Source: Arthrobacter sp. H35-D1 (lineage in GTDB: Bacteria; Actinomycetota; Actinomycetes; Actinomycetales; Micrococcaceae). Taken from it: a DNA stretch of 64,000 nt. The translations under genes and the position numbers were made by a program. The stretch covers positions 1 through 64,000 of the forward strand of contig NZ_JASISP010000005.1 of assembly GCF_030063185.1 (NCBI RefSeq), in the 5' to 3' direction. The notes under the pieces are model-generated. The model searched no databases and was not told the DNA's origin. It worked only from the letters and a program-made list of their open reading frames with translations. Positions 36,809-47,591 of the stretch are shown one piece after another. The number at the start of each line of letters is the position of its first letter. Position 1 is the stretch's first letter.

Positions 36809-37759
36809 ATGTTTTGGACCTCCTGGTTCCTCGCCATCCTTGCCGTTGCCTTGGCTTGGCCGGTTCCCGTTTTCCTTGCCCGCGCGGCTTGGCCTGCTCG
36901 GGCCCCTGTTGCTGCCATGGTGTTGTGGCAGTCCATAGCGCTGGCTGGCGGCCTGTCCATGATTGGGGCCATGCTCTGCTACGGACTGGTGCCGCTGGGC
37001 GACAACCTTGCCAGCGGCCTGCAGGGGTTGGCACAGATTGTTGTTGGCCGTCAATCCCTTGACACGCTGGGCTTGGTCCACGCCTTTGCGCTGAGCGCCG
37101 CAGCACTCTTGTCCGCCCATCTGATCTTCACGCTGTGGCTGACGTTCTTCCGCATTGAGCGCCAACGGAGACGCCACCGCGACTTGCTCAATCTACTCAG
37201 CTCCCCCTCCATCGACAGGCCCGACACGCTTGTCATCAGCCACCAGGCTCCCGTGGCGTACTGCCTGCCCGGTGGCTCGCGTTCCGTCACGGTCCTGTCT
37301 GAAGGGCTGCTTGACTTGCTCAGCCCGGAGGAACTGCGCGCCGTGTTGTTGCACGAGCAAACCCACCTGAGCCAGCGCCACCACCTGCTGTTGTGGTCCT
37401 TTGCCGCATGGCGATCCGCCCTGCCGTGGCTGCCGACCTCAAAGCTGGCCCAACATGCAGTGTCCTCGTTGATTGAGATCCTGGCAGACGAGGTGGCCTT
37501 GCGCTCCGTGAGCAAAGCCACTCTCGTCACGGCAATTGCGCTGGTGGCCAGCGGCTCCGCGCAGCTGCCAGCAGATTCGCTCGTTGCAGACAATGCGGCG
37601 AAGATCGACACCCCGGAAACCACCTCCGCCCGGCTGGGCAGGTTGCTCGCCCCGGCACCGGCCTTGTCGGCCGGCAGACAGGGACTTGTTGTCGCAGGGG
37701 CCTTGCTGCTCCTGGCCCTGCCAACAGCGCTGCTGCTGGTGCCCGGCATCCTGGCTTAG
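36809..37759 (+). CDS. M56 family (BlaR1-like) membrane metallopeptidase
   Basis: A 316-residue membrane protein with helices at the N-terminus (two to three), a zinc site HEQTH (HExxH) in the central peptidase domain, and a final helix at the C-terminus. It lacks the C-terminal penicillin-binding sensor domain of BlaR1, as do most actinobacterial partners of BlaI repressors. It may cleave or inactivate the upstream repressor on a signal sensed in the membrane. It begins 69 bases after the repressor gene; a half-dyad GTAGAA lies immediately before its ATG (36802-36807). Confidence 0.85.
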   Translation: MFWTSWFLAILAVALAWPVPVFLARAAWPARAPVAAMVLWQSIALAGGLSMIGAMLCYGLVPLGDNLASGLQGLAQIVVGRQSLDTLGLVHAFALSAAALLSAHLIFTLWLTFFRIERQRRRHRDLLNLLSSPSIDRPDTLVISHQAPVAYCLPGGSRSVTVLSEGLLDLLSPEELRAVLLHEQTHLSQRHHLLLWSFAAWRSALPWLPTSKLAQHAVSSLIEILADEVALRSVSKATLVTAIALVASGSAQLPADSLVADNAAKIDTPETTSARLGRLLAPAPALSAGRQGLVVAGALLLLALPTALLLVPGILA

Positions 37760-37799
37760 GCCGGCCCGGCGCAAGCTGCCGCAACTTGAGCCGGGCCAA

Positions 37800-37836
37800 C
37801 CTCCCACCCCCGACGAGGACGTTGGGGAATGGGAGG
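37800..37836. terminator. Hairpin between convergent M56 peptidase and parE
   Basis: CCTCCCA (37800-37806) pairs with TGGGAGG (37830-37836), with an inner CCCC/GGGG pairing and a small bulge. It is placed between two convergent genes, so it can end both transcripts. Confidence 0.55.
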
Positions 37837-37845
37837 CTGATTGCG

Positions 37846-39957
37846 CTACGCGTCGATGCGTTCCTGGTCCAACAAGTCGCTGCCCGCGACGATGAACTCC
37901 TTGCGTGGCGCCACTTCCGATCCCATCAACAGCTCAAAGGTGTGCTCTGCCCGGTCCGCATCCGCCGTCGTGACACGGCGCAGCATCCGATGGCGAGGAT
38001 CCATGGTGGTTTCCGCCAGCTGGTCGGCATCCATCTCCCCCAAACCCTTGTAGCGCTGGATAGGCTTCTTGTATTGCTTTTTGGATTTCTCCAGCTTGCT
38101 CAGCAGGTCGTGCAGTTCCTTCTCAGAGTAGGTGTAGACCATCTCGTTCGGCTTGGAGCCTGCATTGATGACTTCCACCCGGTGAAGTGGCGGGACGGCC
38201 GCATAGACGTTGCCGGCGTCGATCATGGGACGCATGTAGCGGAAGAACAGCGTCAGCAGGAGCGTGCGGATGTGGGCCCCGTCCACGTCGGCGTCCGTCA
38301 TGAGGATCACCTTGCCGTAGCGGGCCGAGGCAAGGTCGAAGCTGCGCCCCGATCCTGCCCCCAGGACCTGGATAAGTGCGGCACACTCGGCGTTGGCCAG
38401 CATGTCGCCCACAGACGCCTTCTGGACGTTGAGGATCTTGCCGCGGATGGGTAGCAATGCCTGAAAGTCGGAGGACCGGGCTCGCCGGGCCGTGCCCAGG
38501 GCGCTGTCGCCTTCGACGATGAAAAGTTCCGTCTCGGCAATGTCGGTGCTGCGGCAGTCTGCCAGTTTCGTGGGCAGCGACGAGGATTCCAGAGCCGTCT
38601 TGCGACGTTGGGTTTCCTTGTGCACGCGGGCCGAAATGCGGGACTTCATTTCCGAGACAACTTTTTCCAGCAAGGTGGCGGCTTGGATCTTTTCCCCGCG
38701 CGCGGTGGATTCCAGCTTGGCCTTCAGTTCCTTCTCGACGACCTTGGCCACGATGTTCTTGACCGCCGGCGTGCCAAGGATTTCCTTGGTTTGGCCTTCA
38801 AACTGGGGTTCGGCCAGGCGCACGGTGAGCACGGCCGTCAGGCCGGCCATGACGTCGTCCTTTTCGATTTTGTCGTTGCCGGCCTTGAGCTTGCGTGCAT
38901 TGGTTTCAATGACTTTGCGGAAAGTTTTCAAAAGGGCTTGCTCGAAGCCCTCCTGGTGGCGACCGCCCTTGGGCGTGGCAATGATATTGACGAAACTGCG
39001 CATGGTGGTGTCGTAACCGATCCCCCACCGCAACGCGATGTCCACCTCGCAGTCGCGCTCAATCGCGGTGCTCTCCAAATGGCCCTGTCCGTTCAGGACC
39101 GGGACCGTCTCGGTAAAGGTGCCATGGCCCTGCAGCCGCCAAATATCGGTGACGTCACCGCCAACGGAGAGGAAATCAACAAATTCGGAGAGGCCGCCGT
39201 CGTGGTGGAAAAGTTCCTCGTGGGTGGCAAATTCCCCCGGCGTACCTGCCAAGCGTCGCTCGTCCACAACCTTGATTTTTAGGCCTGGGACCAAGAAAGA
39301 CGTTTGGCGGGCACGGGAAACAAGCTCCTCGTAGGAGAATTTGGCGTCCTTCGTAAAAATTTGCGGGTCGGCCCAGTACCGGATGCGGGTGCCCGTGACC
39401 CCACGCTTGGTGCTGCCAACAATGTCCAAGCTCGAGGCCTCGGTGAATGGCGCAAATTCCACTGTGGGGCTCAGCGTCCGCCCGACGTCCTTGAAGTGCC
39501 CGGGTTCACCACGGCGGAAGCTCATTTGGTACGTTTTCCCACCCCGGTCCACCAGCGCATCCATGCGCGATGACAGCGCATTGACCACACTGGCGCCCAC
39601 GCCGTGCAGGCCACCGGAGGCTGCATAGGAGCTGCCGCCGAACTTGCCGCCGGCATGAAGCTTCGTCAGCACCACTTCCACGCCAGACAACCCGGTTTTG
39701 GGTTCGACGTCCACGGGGATGCCGCGACCGTCGTCGTGCACCTCGACGGAGCCATCCTTGTGCAGGATGACGGAGATGTTTTGCCCGTACCCGGCGAGGG
39801 CCTCATCGACTGAGTTGTCGATGATTTCCCACAGGCAGTGCATGAGGCCCCGGGAGTCGGTGGAGCCGATGTACATGCCCGGGCGTTTTCTGACGGCCTC
39901 CAGGCCCTCCAGGACGGAAAGGTGGCGGGCGCTGTAATCGGAACTCTGGCGTGCCAC
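37846..39957 (-). CDS. parE: DNA topoisomerase IV subunit B
   Basis: A 703-residue ATPase subunit of topoisomerase IV. The GHKL ATP site shows EIIDNSVDEALAG, HDDGRGIPVD and GGLHGVGASVVNALS; the TOPRIM domain shows EGDSALG, GKILNVQ and DADVDGAHIRTLL. The longest frame starts at 39975 (TTG), but AAGGAG falls inside it and points to GTG 39957 (protein begins VARQSSDYSARHLS), which is used here. The A subunit parC is encoded 10 kb away on the opposite strand. The enzyme unlinks replicated chromosomes. Confidence 0.93.
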   Translation of the reverse strand: MARQSSDYSARHLSVLEGLEAVRKRPGMYIGSTDSRGLMHCLWEIIDNSVDEALAGYGQNISVILHKDGSVEVHDDGRGIPVDVEPKTGLSGVEVVLTKLHAGGKFGGSSYAASGGLHGVGASVVNALSSRMDALVDRGGKTYQMSFRRGEPGHFKDVGRTLSPTVEFAPFTEASSLDIVGSTKRGVTGTRIRYWADPQIFTKDAKFSYEELVSRARQTSFLVPGLKIKVVDERRLAGTPGEFATHEELFHHDGGLSEFVDFLSVGGDVTDIWRLQGHGTFTETVPVLNGQGHLESTAIERDCEVDIALRWGIGYDTTMRSFVNIIATPKGGRHQEGFEQALLKTFRKVIETNARKLKAGNDKIEKDDVMAGLTAVLTVRLAEPQFEGQTKEILGTPAVKNIVAKVVEKELKAKLESTARGEKIQAATLLEKVVSEMKSRISARVHKETQRRKTALESSSLPTKLADCRSTDIAETELFIVEGDSALGTARRARSSDFQALLPIRGKILNVQKASVGDMLANAECAALIQVLGAGSGRSFDLASARYGKVILMTDADVDGAHIRTLLLTLFFRYMRPMIDAGNVYAAVPPLHRVEVINAGSKPNEMVYTYSEKELHDLLSKLEKSKKQYKKPIQRYKGLGEMDADQLAETTMDPRHRMLRRVTTADADRAEHTFELLMGSEVAPRKEFIVAGSDLLDQERIDA

Positions 39958-40153
39958 GTGGACATACTCCTTCAAGTTTTTTGTTGGCCGGTCTCTACCA
40001 AGGTTAATGGGTGCGCCGACATTTGCCGGCCAAGCATGGCTGCGTTGTCCCCTGTTGCCGCGGATACGCGGTTAGCGAAAGTTGCCCGCGGAGGGAAGCA
40101 AGTCCAAGAAAAAGTGGTTGTATGAAGTACAAGACCTAATGAAGGAGGCCATC

Positions 40154-40378
40154 ATGACCACCACGACCGTCACCAGCCCTCAGCTGACCACCCTTGATCG
40201 CTGCGACCGCTGCAGTGCCCAAGCCTATGTGCGCGTGGTCTTGGAATCCTCCGGCGGTGAGCTGCTCTTCTGCGGCCACCACGCCCGCGCAGTGGAATCC
40301 ACACTGAAGCCCTTGGCTTCTGAATGGTACGACGAGACAAGCCGGCTGAACGAAAAAGATCCGCTGCCCGTCGAATAA
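40154..40378 (+). CDS. DUF7455-type small Cys/His protein
   Basis: A 74-residue protein with LDRCDRCSAQAYVRVVL and LLFCGHHA, giving a CxxC plus CxHH pattern that should bind one zinc ion. It is widely conserved near sigA in actinobacteria but has no known function. The frame is open upstream, but AAGGAGG at 40142-40148 sets the start at ATG 40154. A long hairpin follows 27 bases after the stop. Divergent from parE. Confidence 0.85.
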   Translation: MTTTTVTSPQLTTLDRCDRCSAQAYVRVVLESSGGELLFCGHHARAVESTLKPLASEWYDETSRLNEKDPLPVE

Positions 40379-40404
40379 GACCTCGAGCCAACATGGCCGC
40401 CTGA

Positions 40405-40440
40405 AAGTGAAGGGCCCTGGACATCCAGGGCCCTTCACTT
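40405..40440 (+). terminator. Intrinsic terminator of the DUF7455 gene
   Basis: Perfect 16-base arms AAGTGAAGGGCCCTGG and CCAGGGCCCTTCACTT enclose the loop ACAT. The T-run after it is short, as is common in actinobacteria. Confidence 0.85.
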
Positions 40441-40483
40441 GTTTAAGACTGGCCCACCCTGGCCAAACATACTGGAGGCCGCA

Positions 40484-40645
40484 GGTGGGCCCACGACTCC
40501 GAGGGGCCCCAATGCCAGCTCGCTAGCCACAGTACCTGGGCCCCTGCGCCCGAGGTAGGGCGTGGGTGGGCCCACGATTCCGAGGGGCCCAATGTCAGCT
40601 CGCTAGCCAACGCATATGGGCCCACGCGCCCGAGGGGCCCCAATG
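40484..40645. repeat. Two-unit, 81-bp imperfect tandem repeat
   Basis: Unit 1 (40484-40564) and unit 2 (from 40565) both run GGTGGGCCCACGA..CCGAGGGGC, then CCAATG.CAGCTCGCTAGCCA, then TGGGCCC...GCGCCCGAGG. CGAGGGGCCCCAATG recurs a third time at 40631. The units contain the palindromes GTGGGCCCAC and GGGGCCCC. It lies between the DUF7455 terminator and the end of sigA; the short open frames through it are repetitive and not believed. Confidence 0.8.
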
Positions 40646-40673
40646 GTGAACGCGCCAGCGGACACCATTGGGG
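40638..40673 (-). terminator. Terminator of sigA
   Basis: CCCCAATGGTG (40638-40648) pairs perfectly with CACCATTGGGG (40663-40673) around a 14-base loop, 13 bases after the sigA stop in the minus-strand direction. Confidence 0.7.
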
Positions 40674-40685
40674 AGGGCGTGGGGA

Positions 40686-41951
<1,266 letters not shown>

Positions 41952-42306
41952 AGAAAACCTTTCTTACGGCGGTCTGTGGAGTTACCTTCGGGCAACACCA
42001 CTATGACCCTGTCAAGTCCATGTTGCTTGGCGCACGACATTTGCTTGGAGGGTCAGAGGGTATAACTCCCTCTGCGGCGGTATTGTTCCCGCCGGCCTGG
42101 AAAACTCTTCCAAGCCCTCTTGCTCAAACTCAGTCAATGCATCAACACGAACCCAACCGGGTCTTGTCCTCTAGTGTCTCACGGTTTGCTGCGTGACTCT
42201 TGCCTGTTGCACCCTCGCGGCGGGTTGGTTGTTGCAATAAAGATCACAGCTCGGGCCGGGCCGGCGTGCGGCCCCGCCCGGGCAGTGATGGGCGCCCGTG
42301 AACGTG
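41952..42306. other. Leader/promoter region of sigA, no gene seen
   Basis: About 355 bases between the DUF4192 stop and sigA start on the minus strand. It contains a TTGACA-like sequence near 42012-42018 and small inverted repeats (AGAGGG/CCCTCT near 42054-42072). No gene is supported. The open frames on either strand in the DUF4192 end are shadows. Confidence 0.4.
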
Positions 42307-43671
42307 TCACGCCGCGACGTCGGTCCCGTAGCCGCGCCAGGCGGTCCGGGAGTTCTTGGCACACTCGGCAATGTGCCCCACGGCCAGCAACTCGTCGAGC
42401 AGGGCGGCCAAGCGGTAGCCCGGCTGGTGTGCCTGGCAGGCTTGGAAGTAGTGCCCGGCCCAAGTTCCGCGCCCCTTGCACCACTGGATCCAACCGAGCA
42501 GGCACAACACCGGTGCCTTGTCTGAGGCTTCCGTGGAAGCTGCCAGGAACTGCAGCAACGGTTCGGCACGGTCCAGGCGCACCCAGTCGGGCCCAGCCGT
42601 CTCGGCCGTCCCCACCACTTCTGCCAGCCCAGCCGCTTCTGCCACCCCGGCCACTCCGACCAGCCCAACTGCGCACCCGTCATCAATTTCGTCGATTTCG
42701 CCCACCAAGACCCTGCCAAAGTCATGGACTGCCCGCTTCAGGTCCTCATCGGACAAGGACTCGATCACGTCCTCGAGGACGATTTCGCTCCCCGCGGCCT
42801 GCTTTGCGTCAAAGTTGGCACCCAAGCAGGGCAGCACGGGATTTTCAACGCTTGGTGGCGACGGGTCCGGGGACACGAGTCCAAGCCCCGCCGCACCTGC
42901 CAGCGACCATTCAGGGGACGTGGCCAGGGCCACGATGACGGCATCCCTGACCGCTATGTCCGCCAAGGAGGCCAACAGGTAGGCGGCTAGGCCCGGTCCG
43001 GGAGTTGTCGGCCAGTCGTGCAAGGCTTGTTCCCACAGGCCCAGGCTGGTGCCCAGTTGCCGGGCCACGGAGCCCCTCATGGCCAAGGTTTCCTGCAGCA
43101 CTGTGCCGGCGGAGGCGACTGAAACGGCAAACTCGGCGTCCCGGAGTGCCGTCAACTCCTGAATTTGCGCCTTGGGGTTCTCCCTGACCATGCTTCCCCG
43201 GAAAATGAACTCGGTATTGACATAGCTTTCCTTGATGGAGGCAATGCCCTTGCCCGGCCACGGGCAACACCGCGGATCCATGCATTCCATGCTGCGCCAA
43301 TGTTCCGCACCGACGTACCAGCCGTCCCTGACGGGGAGACCGATGGCGGCGAAGGCGGCCTTGAATTCATGATAGATCCCGGCCTGCGGCGAGTCTTGCC
43401 CCTGCTCCCACTCGTCCGGGCCAAAGATTGCCAACAGACAGCCGTCGGCGTCCCTGTCACTGGCCAGCTGGACTGCGGCAAGCTCGGCAAAACAGACCGG
43501 TTCCACCGTGTCCACCGGCGGCAGGTCCAGGCGCATGGTGGCTCGCAGCCGCTTGCCCTGCATCCCAATGCAGACAATGCTGTTCTCCGGCCAATACCCC
43601 ACGATATGGGGGATGAATGCCAGGAGGTCCTCACCGGCACTGACGCTTATCTTCTCTAGTTGTTTTCCCAT
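42307..43671 (-). CDS. DUF4192 family protein
   Basis: A 454-residue protein with the DUF4192 hallmarks: SAGEDLLAFIPHIVGYWPENSIVCIG near the N-terminus, GWYVGAEHWRSMECMDPRCCPWPGKG in the middle, and a C-terminal helical region ending with the LLGWIQWCKGRGTWAGHYFQ and LAALLDELLAVG blocks. Function is unknown; family members are actinobacterial and often near sigA. A low-complexity Gly/Ala/Val/Glu insertion (about 330-360, GVAGVAEAAGLAEVVG) is atypical. ATG 43671 starts MGKQLEKISV. Confidence 0.87.
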   Translation of the reverse strand: MGKQLEKISVSAGEDLLAFIPHIVGYWPENSIVCIGMQGKRLRATMRLDLPPVDTVEPVCFAELAAVQLASDRDADGCLLAIFGPDEWEQGQDSPQAGIYHEFKAAFAAIGLPVRDGWYVGAEHWRSMECMDPRCCPWPGKGIASIKESYVNTEFIFRGSMVRENPKAQIQELTALRDAEFAVSVASAGTVLQETLAMRGSVARQLGTSLGLWEQALHDWPTTPGPGLAAYLLASLADIAVRDAVIVALATSPEWSLAGAAGLGLVSPDPSPPSVENPVLPCLGANFDAKQAAGSEIVLEDVIESLSDEDLKRAVHDFGRVLVGEIDEIDDGCAVGLVGVAGVAEAAGLAEVVGTAETAGPDWVRLDRAEPLLQFLAASTEASDKAPVLCLLGWIQWCKGRGTWAGHYFQACQAHQPGYRLAALLDELLAVGHIAECAKNSRTAWRGYGTDVAA

Positions 43672-43807
43672 GCCTCAAGGCTGCTGGCCCGCAGGCAGCG
43701 AAAACAGGGCATTCGGGCGAAAGCGTCGAATCTGTGGATAACAGGGGTCTGCTTCACCATGAAACGGTTCACAAGCGTCCGCCGGCGGGCACCACGTCAA
43801 TGACGCG

Positions 43808-45166
43808 CTAACCCTTCCTGTCCAGGCGCTCCTGTTTTAGTTCCTGGCGATATTGCTGGCGTCTGCGGCGACTGTCGGCGATGACCTCCCGCACCGGCGG
43901 CACGCGCTCCCCGTGTTCTGCCATGGCTCGGCGCACTTTCCGCCTGAGTCCAACAACGGCAATCATGCCGGTGCCCAGCACCAAGAACTGGAAGGAGAAG
44001 GCGATGCGGAAGGCGTCAAGGGAGTACAGTCCTTCCGGAGAGAAACCGGCGCCATTGAGCAGGTCAAGGATGAGGCCGATCATGTACATGGTGACAAGGG
44101 CAGCAAAAAAGCCACCCACATTGACAATGCCGGTGGCGGTGCCAATCCGGTGGGACGGATTGAACGTCCTGGCGAAGTCAAAGCCGATCATGGAGGCGGG
44201 GCCGCCGAGGGCCAGGACCAGCACCAGCACCACGAGCAGCCACAGCGGTGCCGGGCCCGCCTGCAACAAGACCGCAGCCCAGGCGACAATGGTGGTTGCC
44301 GCCACCGCCAGCACAAGGGTGGAGCGGCGCAGCGGGTGCCGGCCCACCCAGCTGCCCAGGAAAGGTCCGCAAATGAGCCCGACCACCACAAACAAACTCA
44401 GCAGCACGCTGGCAGTGGCCGGGCTCAGGCCCTGACCGGAAACCAGGAACGGATAGCCCCAGGTCAGGACAAACACGTTGCCGGCGAACTGGGTGGCAAA
44501 GTGGCTCCACATTCCAAGCCGGGTGCCGGGTTGCCGCCACGCAGTGGCCAGATCGGCTGCCGTGTCCTTGAATCCTTGGGCTGCCATGGGCGCCAAGGTG
44601 TCCGCGGGGGCATTGCGGACCAACGCCGCCGACAGGATACAGGCCAACACGCCCAAGGCTGCCAGCCCCACAAACGCAGGGCTCCAGCCGGCATTGTGCA
44701 GCACGAAGGCAAAGGGGGCGATGCTGATGAGCTGGCCGAATTGGCCAAGCTGCCCGGTCATTTGGGTCAGCACGGGCGCCTTGCGCGGGGGGAACCAAAA
44801 GGGGATGAGACGGATCACGGCAATGAACGTCATGGCGTCCCCCGCCCCGACGAAGACCCTGCCTATCACTCCGGCCGGGACGGTGGTGGCCGCTGCCAGT
44901 TGCAACTGGCCCACGGTCATCAGGGCCGCGCCGGTGGCGATCATGACCCGCGGGCCGAACCTGTCCACCAGGACGCCGACGGGAATCTGCAAGCTGGCGT
45001 ACACCACGAGTTGAATGACAGTGAACGCCGAAAGGGCCGACGCCGTGGCGTCAAAGCGGTCCGTGGCCACAAGCCCGGCGACACCAAAGGATGTTCTCTG
45101 CGTGACGGCAATCAGGTAGGCAAAAACTCCAACACCCCACACCAACCACGCACGTCTACTATTCAC
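43808..45166 (-). CDS. MFS transporter
   Basis: A 452-residue major facilitator protein with twelve membrane helices. The between-helix 2-3 motif is GVLVDRFGPRVMIATG and a C-terminal half follows after a cytoplasmic loop near residue 200-215. A basic tail ends it (RRRRQQYRQELKQERLDRKG). No substrate-specific motif was identified; the layout is like sugar-phosphate or organic-anion porters. It is between DUF4192 and a PAC2 gene on the same strand. Confidence 0.85.
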   Translation of the reverse strand: MNSRRAWLVWGVGVFAYLIAVTQRTSFGVAGLVATDRFDATASALSAFTVIQLVVYASLQIPVGVLVDRFGPRVMIATGAALMTVGQLQLAAATTVPAGVIGRVFVGAGDAMTFIAVIRLIPFWFPPRKAPVLTQMTGQLGQFGQLISIAPFAFVLHNAGWSPAFVGLAALGVLACILSAALVRNAPADTLAPMAAQGFKDTAADLATAWRQPGTRLGMWSHFATQFAGNVFVLTWGYPFLVSGQGLSPATASVLLSLFVVVGLICGPFLGSWVGRHPLRRSTLVLAVAATTIVAWAAVLLQAGPAPLWLLVVLVLVLALGGPASMIGFDFARTFNPSHRIGTATGIVNVGGFFAALVTMYMIGLILDLLNGAGFSPEGLYSLDAFRIAFSFQFLVLGTGMIAVVGLRRKVRRAMAEHGERVPPVREVIADSRRRRQQYRQELKQERLDRKG

Positions 45167-45220
45167 CGGAACAGTTTATGCCAGTTTCAGACTCTGTAGT
45201 TTTTACGTTCTTGCCTGTTT

Positions 45221-46171
45221 CTAGGCTCCGCGCTGCGGCCCTCCATCACGGCTTGCCAAATATGCCTCGACGGCGGCACCGAGTTCATCGGCGTCGGGCA
45301 GTTCATCATTTTCCCCTGCCAGCAGCGAACGGCGGGCCGTGCCTTCGGTGCGTTCGTCGTACTGTTTTTCCAGGTTTGCCACCACGGCGGCAACGTCGCT
45401 GGAGCCTTCAACCTGCTCGGCTATTTGGCGTTCCACGGCGCGTCCGGCCTCCCGCAGCCGTTCGCTGGGCAGCATCAGCGAGGCCGCGGCGCCCAAATAT
45501 TCCAAACCGGCCACGGCGGCCGGCGGGTATTCGGCGTCGGAGAGGTAATGCGGCACATGGACTGCATAGCCCACCACGTTGCGGCCGGCGGCGTCCAGCT
45601 TGATTTCCAGGAGATGTCCGATCGCCGACGGGATGTCCATGGTGGTTTTCCACGTCGAAATGCCCTCGATCAGGTCCGGACGGTTCCCGTGCACCGTGGC
45701 CCCAATGGGCCTGGTGTGCGGGACGGGCATCGGCACCGAATGCACCCATGCCACAAGATTGACGTCAAAACGTTCGACGAGGCCCAGCACGGCGCGGCTA
45801 AACCGTTCCCATTGCAGGTCCGGTTCATGTCCGGACAAGAGGAGGAACGGCGTGCCGAGAGCGTCCACCATGCGGTGCAGCACCAGCGTAGGAGCCCGAT
45901 AGTCGCTGAGGCGGTCCTCCGTGAACGTCACGCGTGGCCGGCGCGAGCGGTAGTCAACGAGCTGGTCAACGTCGAAGATTGCCACCGGCTCCCCTGCCAG
46001 CTGCTCCGTGAGTTCGGTGGAGATCTGGTTCACGACGTGGCCCGCGTCGGAGAAGCCGGTAATGGACATGAGCAGGTTTATCCCCTTGAGGTCCTCGGCG
46101 GCCAGCAGTTCCTCATTGAGGACATAGAGGGACTCGGGGTCGTGGAACGGGGTGTACTCGGTGACATTCAT
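45221..46171 (-). CDS. PAC2 family protein
   Basis: A 316-residue protein with the PAC2 (proteasome assembly chaperone 2-like) domain: LLMSITGFSDAGHVVNQIS, FDVDQLVDYRSRRPRVTF, LLLSGHEPDLQWERFS and VNLVAWVHSVPMPVPHTRP. Actinobacterial PAC2 proteins are of unknown function; a link to proteasome assembly is not demonstrated. A mixed-charge C-terminal tail (about 235-316) follows the core. ATG 46171 is selected because GAGGAT is just before it; a longer frame lacks support. Confidence 0.87.
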   Translation of the reverse strand: MNVTEYTPFHDPESLYVLNEELLAAEDLKGINLLMSITGFSDAGHVVNQISTELTEQLAGEPVAIFDVDQLVDYRSRRPRVTFTEDRLSDYRAPTLVLHRMVDALGTPFLLLSGHEPDLQWERFSRAVLGLVERFDVNLVAWVHSVPMPVPHTRPIGATVHGNRPDLIEGISTWKTTMDIPSAIGHLLEIKLDAAGRNVVGYAVHVPHYLSDAEYPPAAVAGLEYLGAAASLMLPSERLREAGRAVERQIAEQVEGSSDVAAVVANLEKQYDERTEGTARRSLLAGENDELPDADELGAAVEAYLASRDGGPQRGA

Positions 46172-46312
46172 GGTTATCCTCAGCTGCTTGCGTCTTTGCA
46201 CAGCACAACGCTGCTTGCGTGCTGATCATTCCATGCTGCAGTGCTTCATGCGCACGGCTATGATGCGCCGGCTCTTCGAGCTCAGGCCTTCGATGCATCA
46301 GCCCTTCAGGCG

Positions 46313-47446
46313 CTACGCCTTGGTACTGCCCTGGACAAAGGGCGGCTTGACCACTTTCACGCCCAAGCGACGCCCACGGATGTCAAGGGCCAGCGCCTGA
46401 CCCATTTCAATGCCCGGCTCCACCAAGGCAAGTGCGACGCCGTTGCCCAAGGTTGGCGAAAACGTCCCCGACGTTGTGTGGCCAACAATGTTCCCTGCAA
46501 GGTCCAGGACCTCCACTCCGGCTCGAGGGACGCCGCGGTCAGTCGCCAGCAGTCCGACAGACTTGCGGGGCGCGCCGTCGGCCTTTTGCGCGGTAAGCGC
46601 TTCCTTGCCCCAAAACGCGTCCTTCTTCCAGCCCACGGCCCAGCCAACGCCGGCCTCGACAGGGGTGATCTCGGTGGAGAGTTCGTGCCCGTGCAGTGCG
46701 TAGCCCATCTCGGTGCGCAGGGTGTCGCGGGCACCAAGCCCGGCCGGGCGGCCGCCGGCATCTTCCACTGCCGCAGCCAGCGCCTCCCACACCGCAGGAG
46801 CGTCCTCCCATGCCGGCACCACTTCGTAGCCAAGCTCGCCCGTGTAGCCGGTGCGGCAAATGGTCAGCGCAATGTCGGCGCCATTGATTTTAACCGTCGC
46901 ATCGACGAATGACATGTAGTCGGCGGGTTGTGGCAGGTCCACGGCCGCCATGACGGTGTTGGCCAGCGGGCCCTGGACGGCGAAGACGCCAAAGCTGCGG
47001 TGCAGATCGGCGATCTCCACCTCGGCTCCCCCGGCGGCCCGAGCAGCTTCCAGGGCAGCCACCACGGCAGCGGTGTTGGCGGCATTGGGGATCAGGAACA
47101 ACTCGTCCCCGGCGCGCAAATAGGCAATGAGGTCGTCAATGACGGTGCCGCTCTCCGTCAGTGCCAACGTGTACTGGGCGCTGCCGGGCTTGACCCGGCC
47201 GAGATCGTTGGAGAGGCATCGGTTGGCAAACTCCACGGCTCCGGCGCCGCGAATCGCAACCTTGCCCAAATGCGAGACGTCAAAAAGGCCAACGGCAGCG
47301 CGCACCGCCTTGTGCTCGGCCACCACGCCACCGCCGTCGTACTGCAACGGCATCAGCCAGCCGCCAAACTCGGCCATTTTTGCCCCGTGGTCAAGATGCC
47401 ACTGGTGCAGCGGGCCCTGCAGGAGTTCTTCGCTCTTTTCGCTCAT
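46313..47446 (-). CDS. gcvT: Aminomethyltransferase (glycine cleavage system T protein)
   Basis: A 377-residue T protein: transfers the aminomethyl group from lipoylated H protein to tetrahydrofolate, releasing ammonia. Motifs include [49 protein letters not shown] and [20 protein letters not shown]. gcvP and gcvH are not in the window. No glycine riboswitch was seen in the 145-base gap to the divergent pepA. Its place beside pepA matches the order in Mycobacterium tuberculosis. Confidence 0.95.
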   Translation of the reverse strand: MSEKSEELLQGPLHQWHLDHGAKMAEFGGWLMPLQYDGGGVVAEHKAVRAAVGLFDVSHLGKVAIRGAGAVEFANRCLSNDLGRVKPGSAQYTLALTESGTVIDDLIAYLRAGDELFLIPNAANTAAVVAALEAARAAGGAEVEIADLHRSFGVFAVQGPLANTVMAAVDLPQPADYMSFVDATVKINGADIALTICRTGYTGELGYEVVPAWEDAPAVWEALAAAVEDAGGRPAGLGARDTLRTEMGYALHGHELSTEITPVEAGVGWAVGWKKDAFWGKEALTAQKADGAPRKSVGLLATDRGVPRAGVEVLDLAGNIVGHTTSGTFSPTLGNGVALALVEPGIEMGQALALDIRGRRLGVKVVKPPFVQGSTKA

Positions 47447-47591
47447 GGCTCATACGGTACCGCAGCCCGCGCCGGGCAACACCTGCCAATCGGTGCCGGC
47501 GGGCATTCGGCAGGCAATTGGCCGGCGATGGGGCTACGATCAAAAGCATTCATGACCGTTCATCTACATACAACGTGAGGACAGTATTTCA

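Noticed and set aside
40443-40643. Minus-strand frame with repeated LGPSESWAHPRP-like segments
   Set aside because: It is simply the translation of the 81-bp tandem repeat; no start signal and no homology recognised.
42171-42725. Minus-strand frame overlapping the end of DUF4192
   Set aside because: Out of frame with DUF4192, which covers the same bases with a recognisable C-terminal domain.
47447-47591. Possible glycine riboswitch upstream of gcvT
   Set aside because: The 145-base divergent spacer shows none of the conserved glycine-aptamer blocks and is too short for the usual tandem form plus two promoters.
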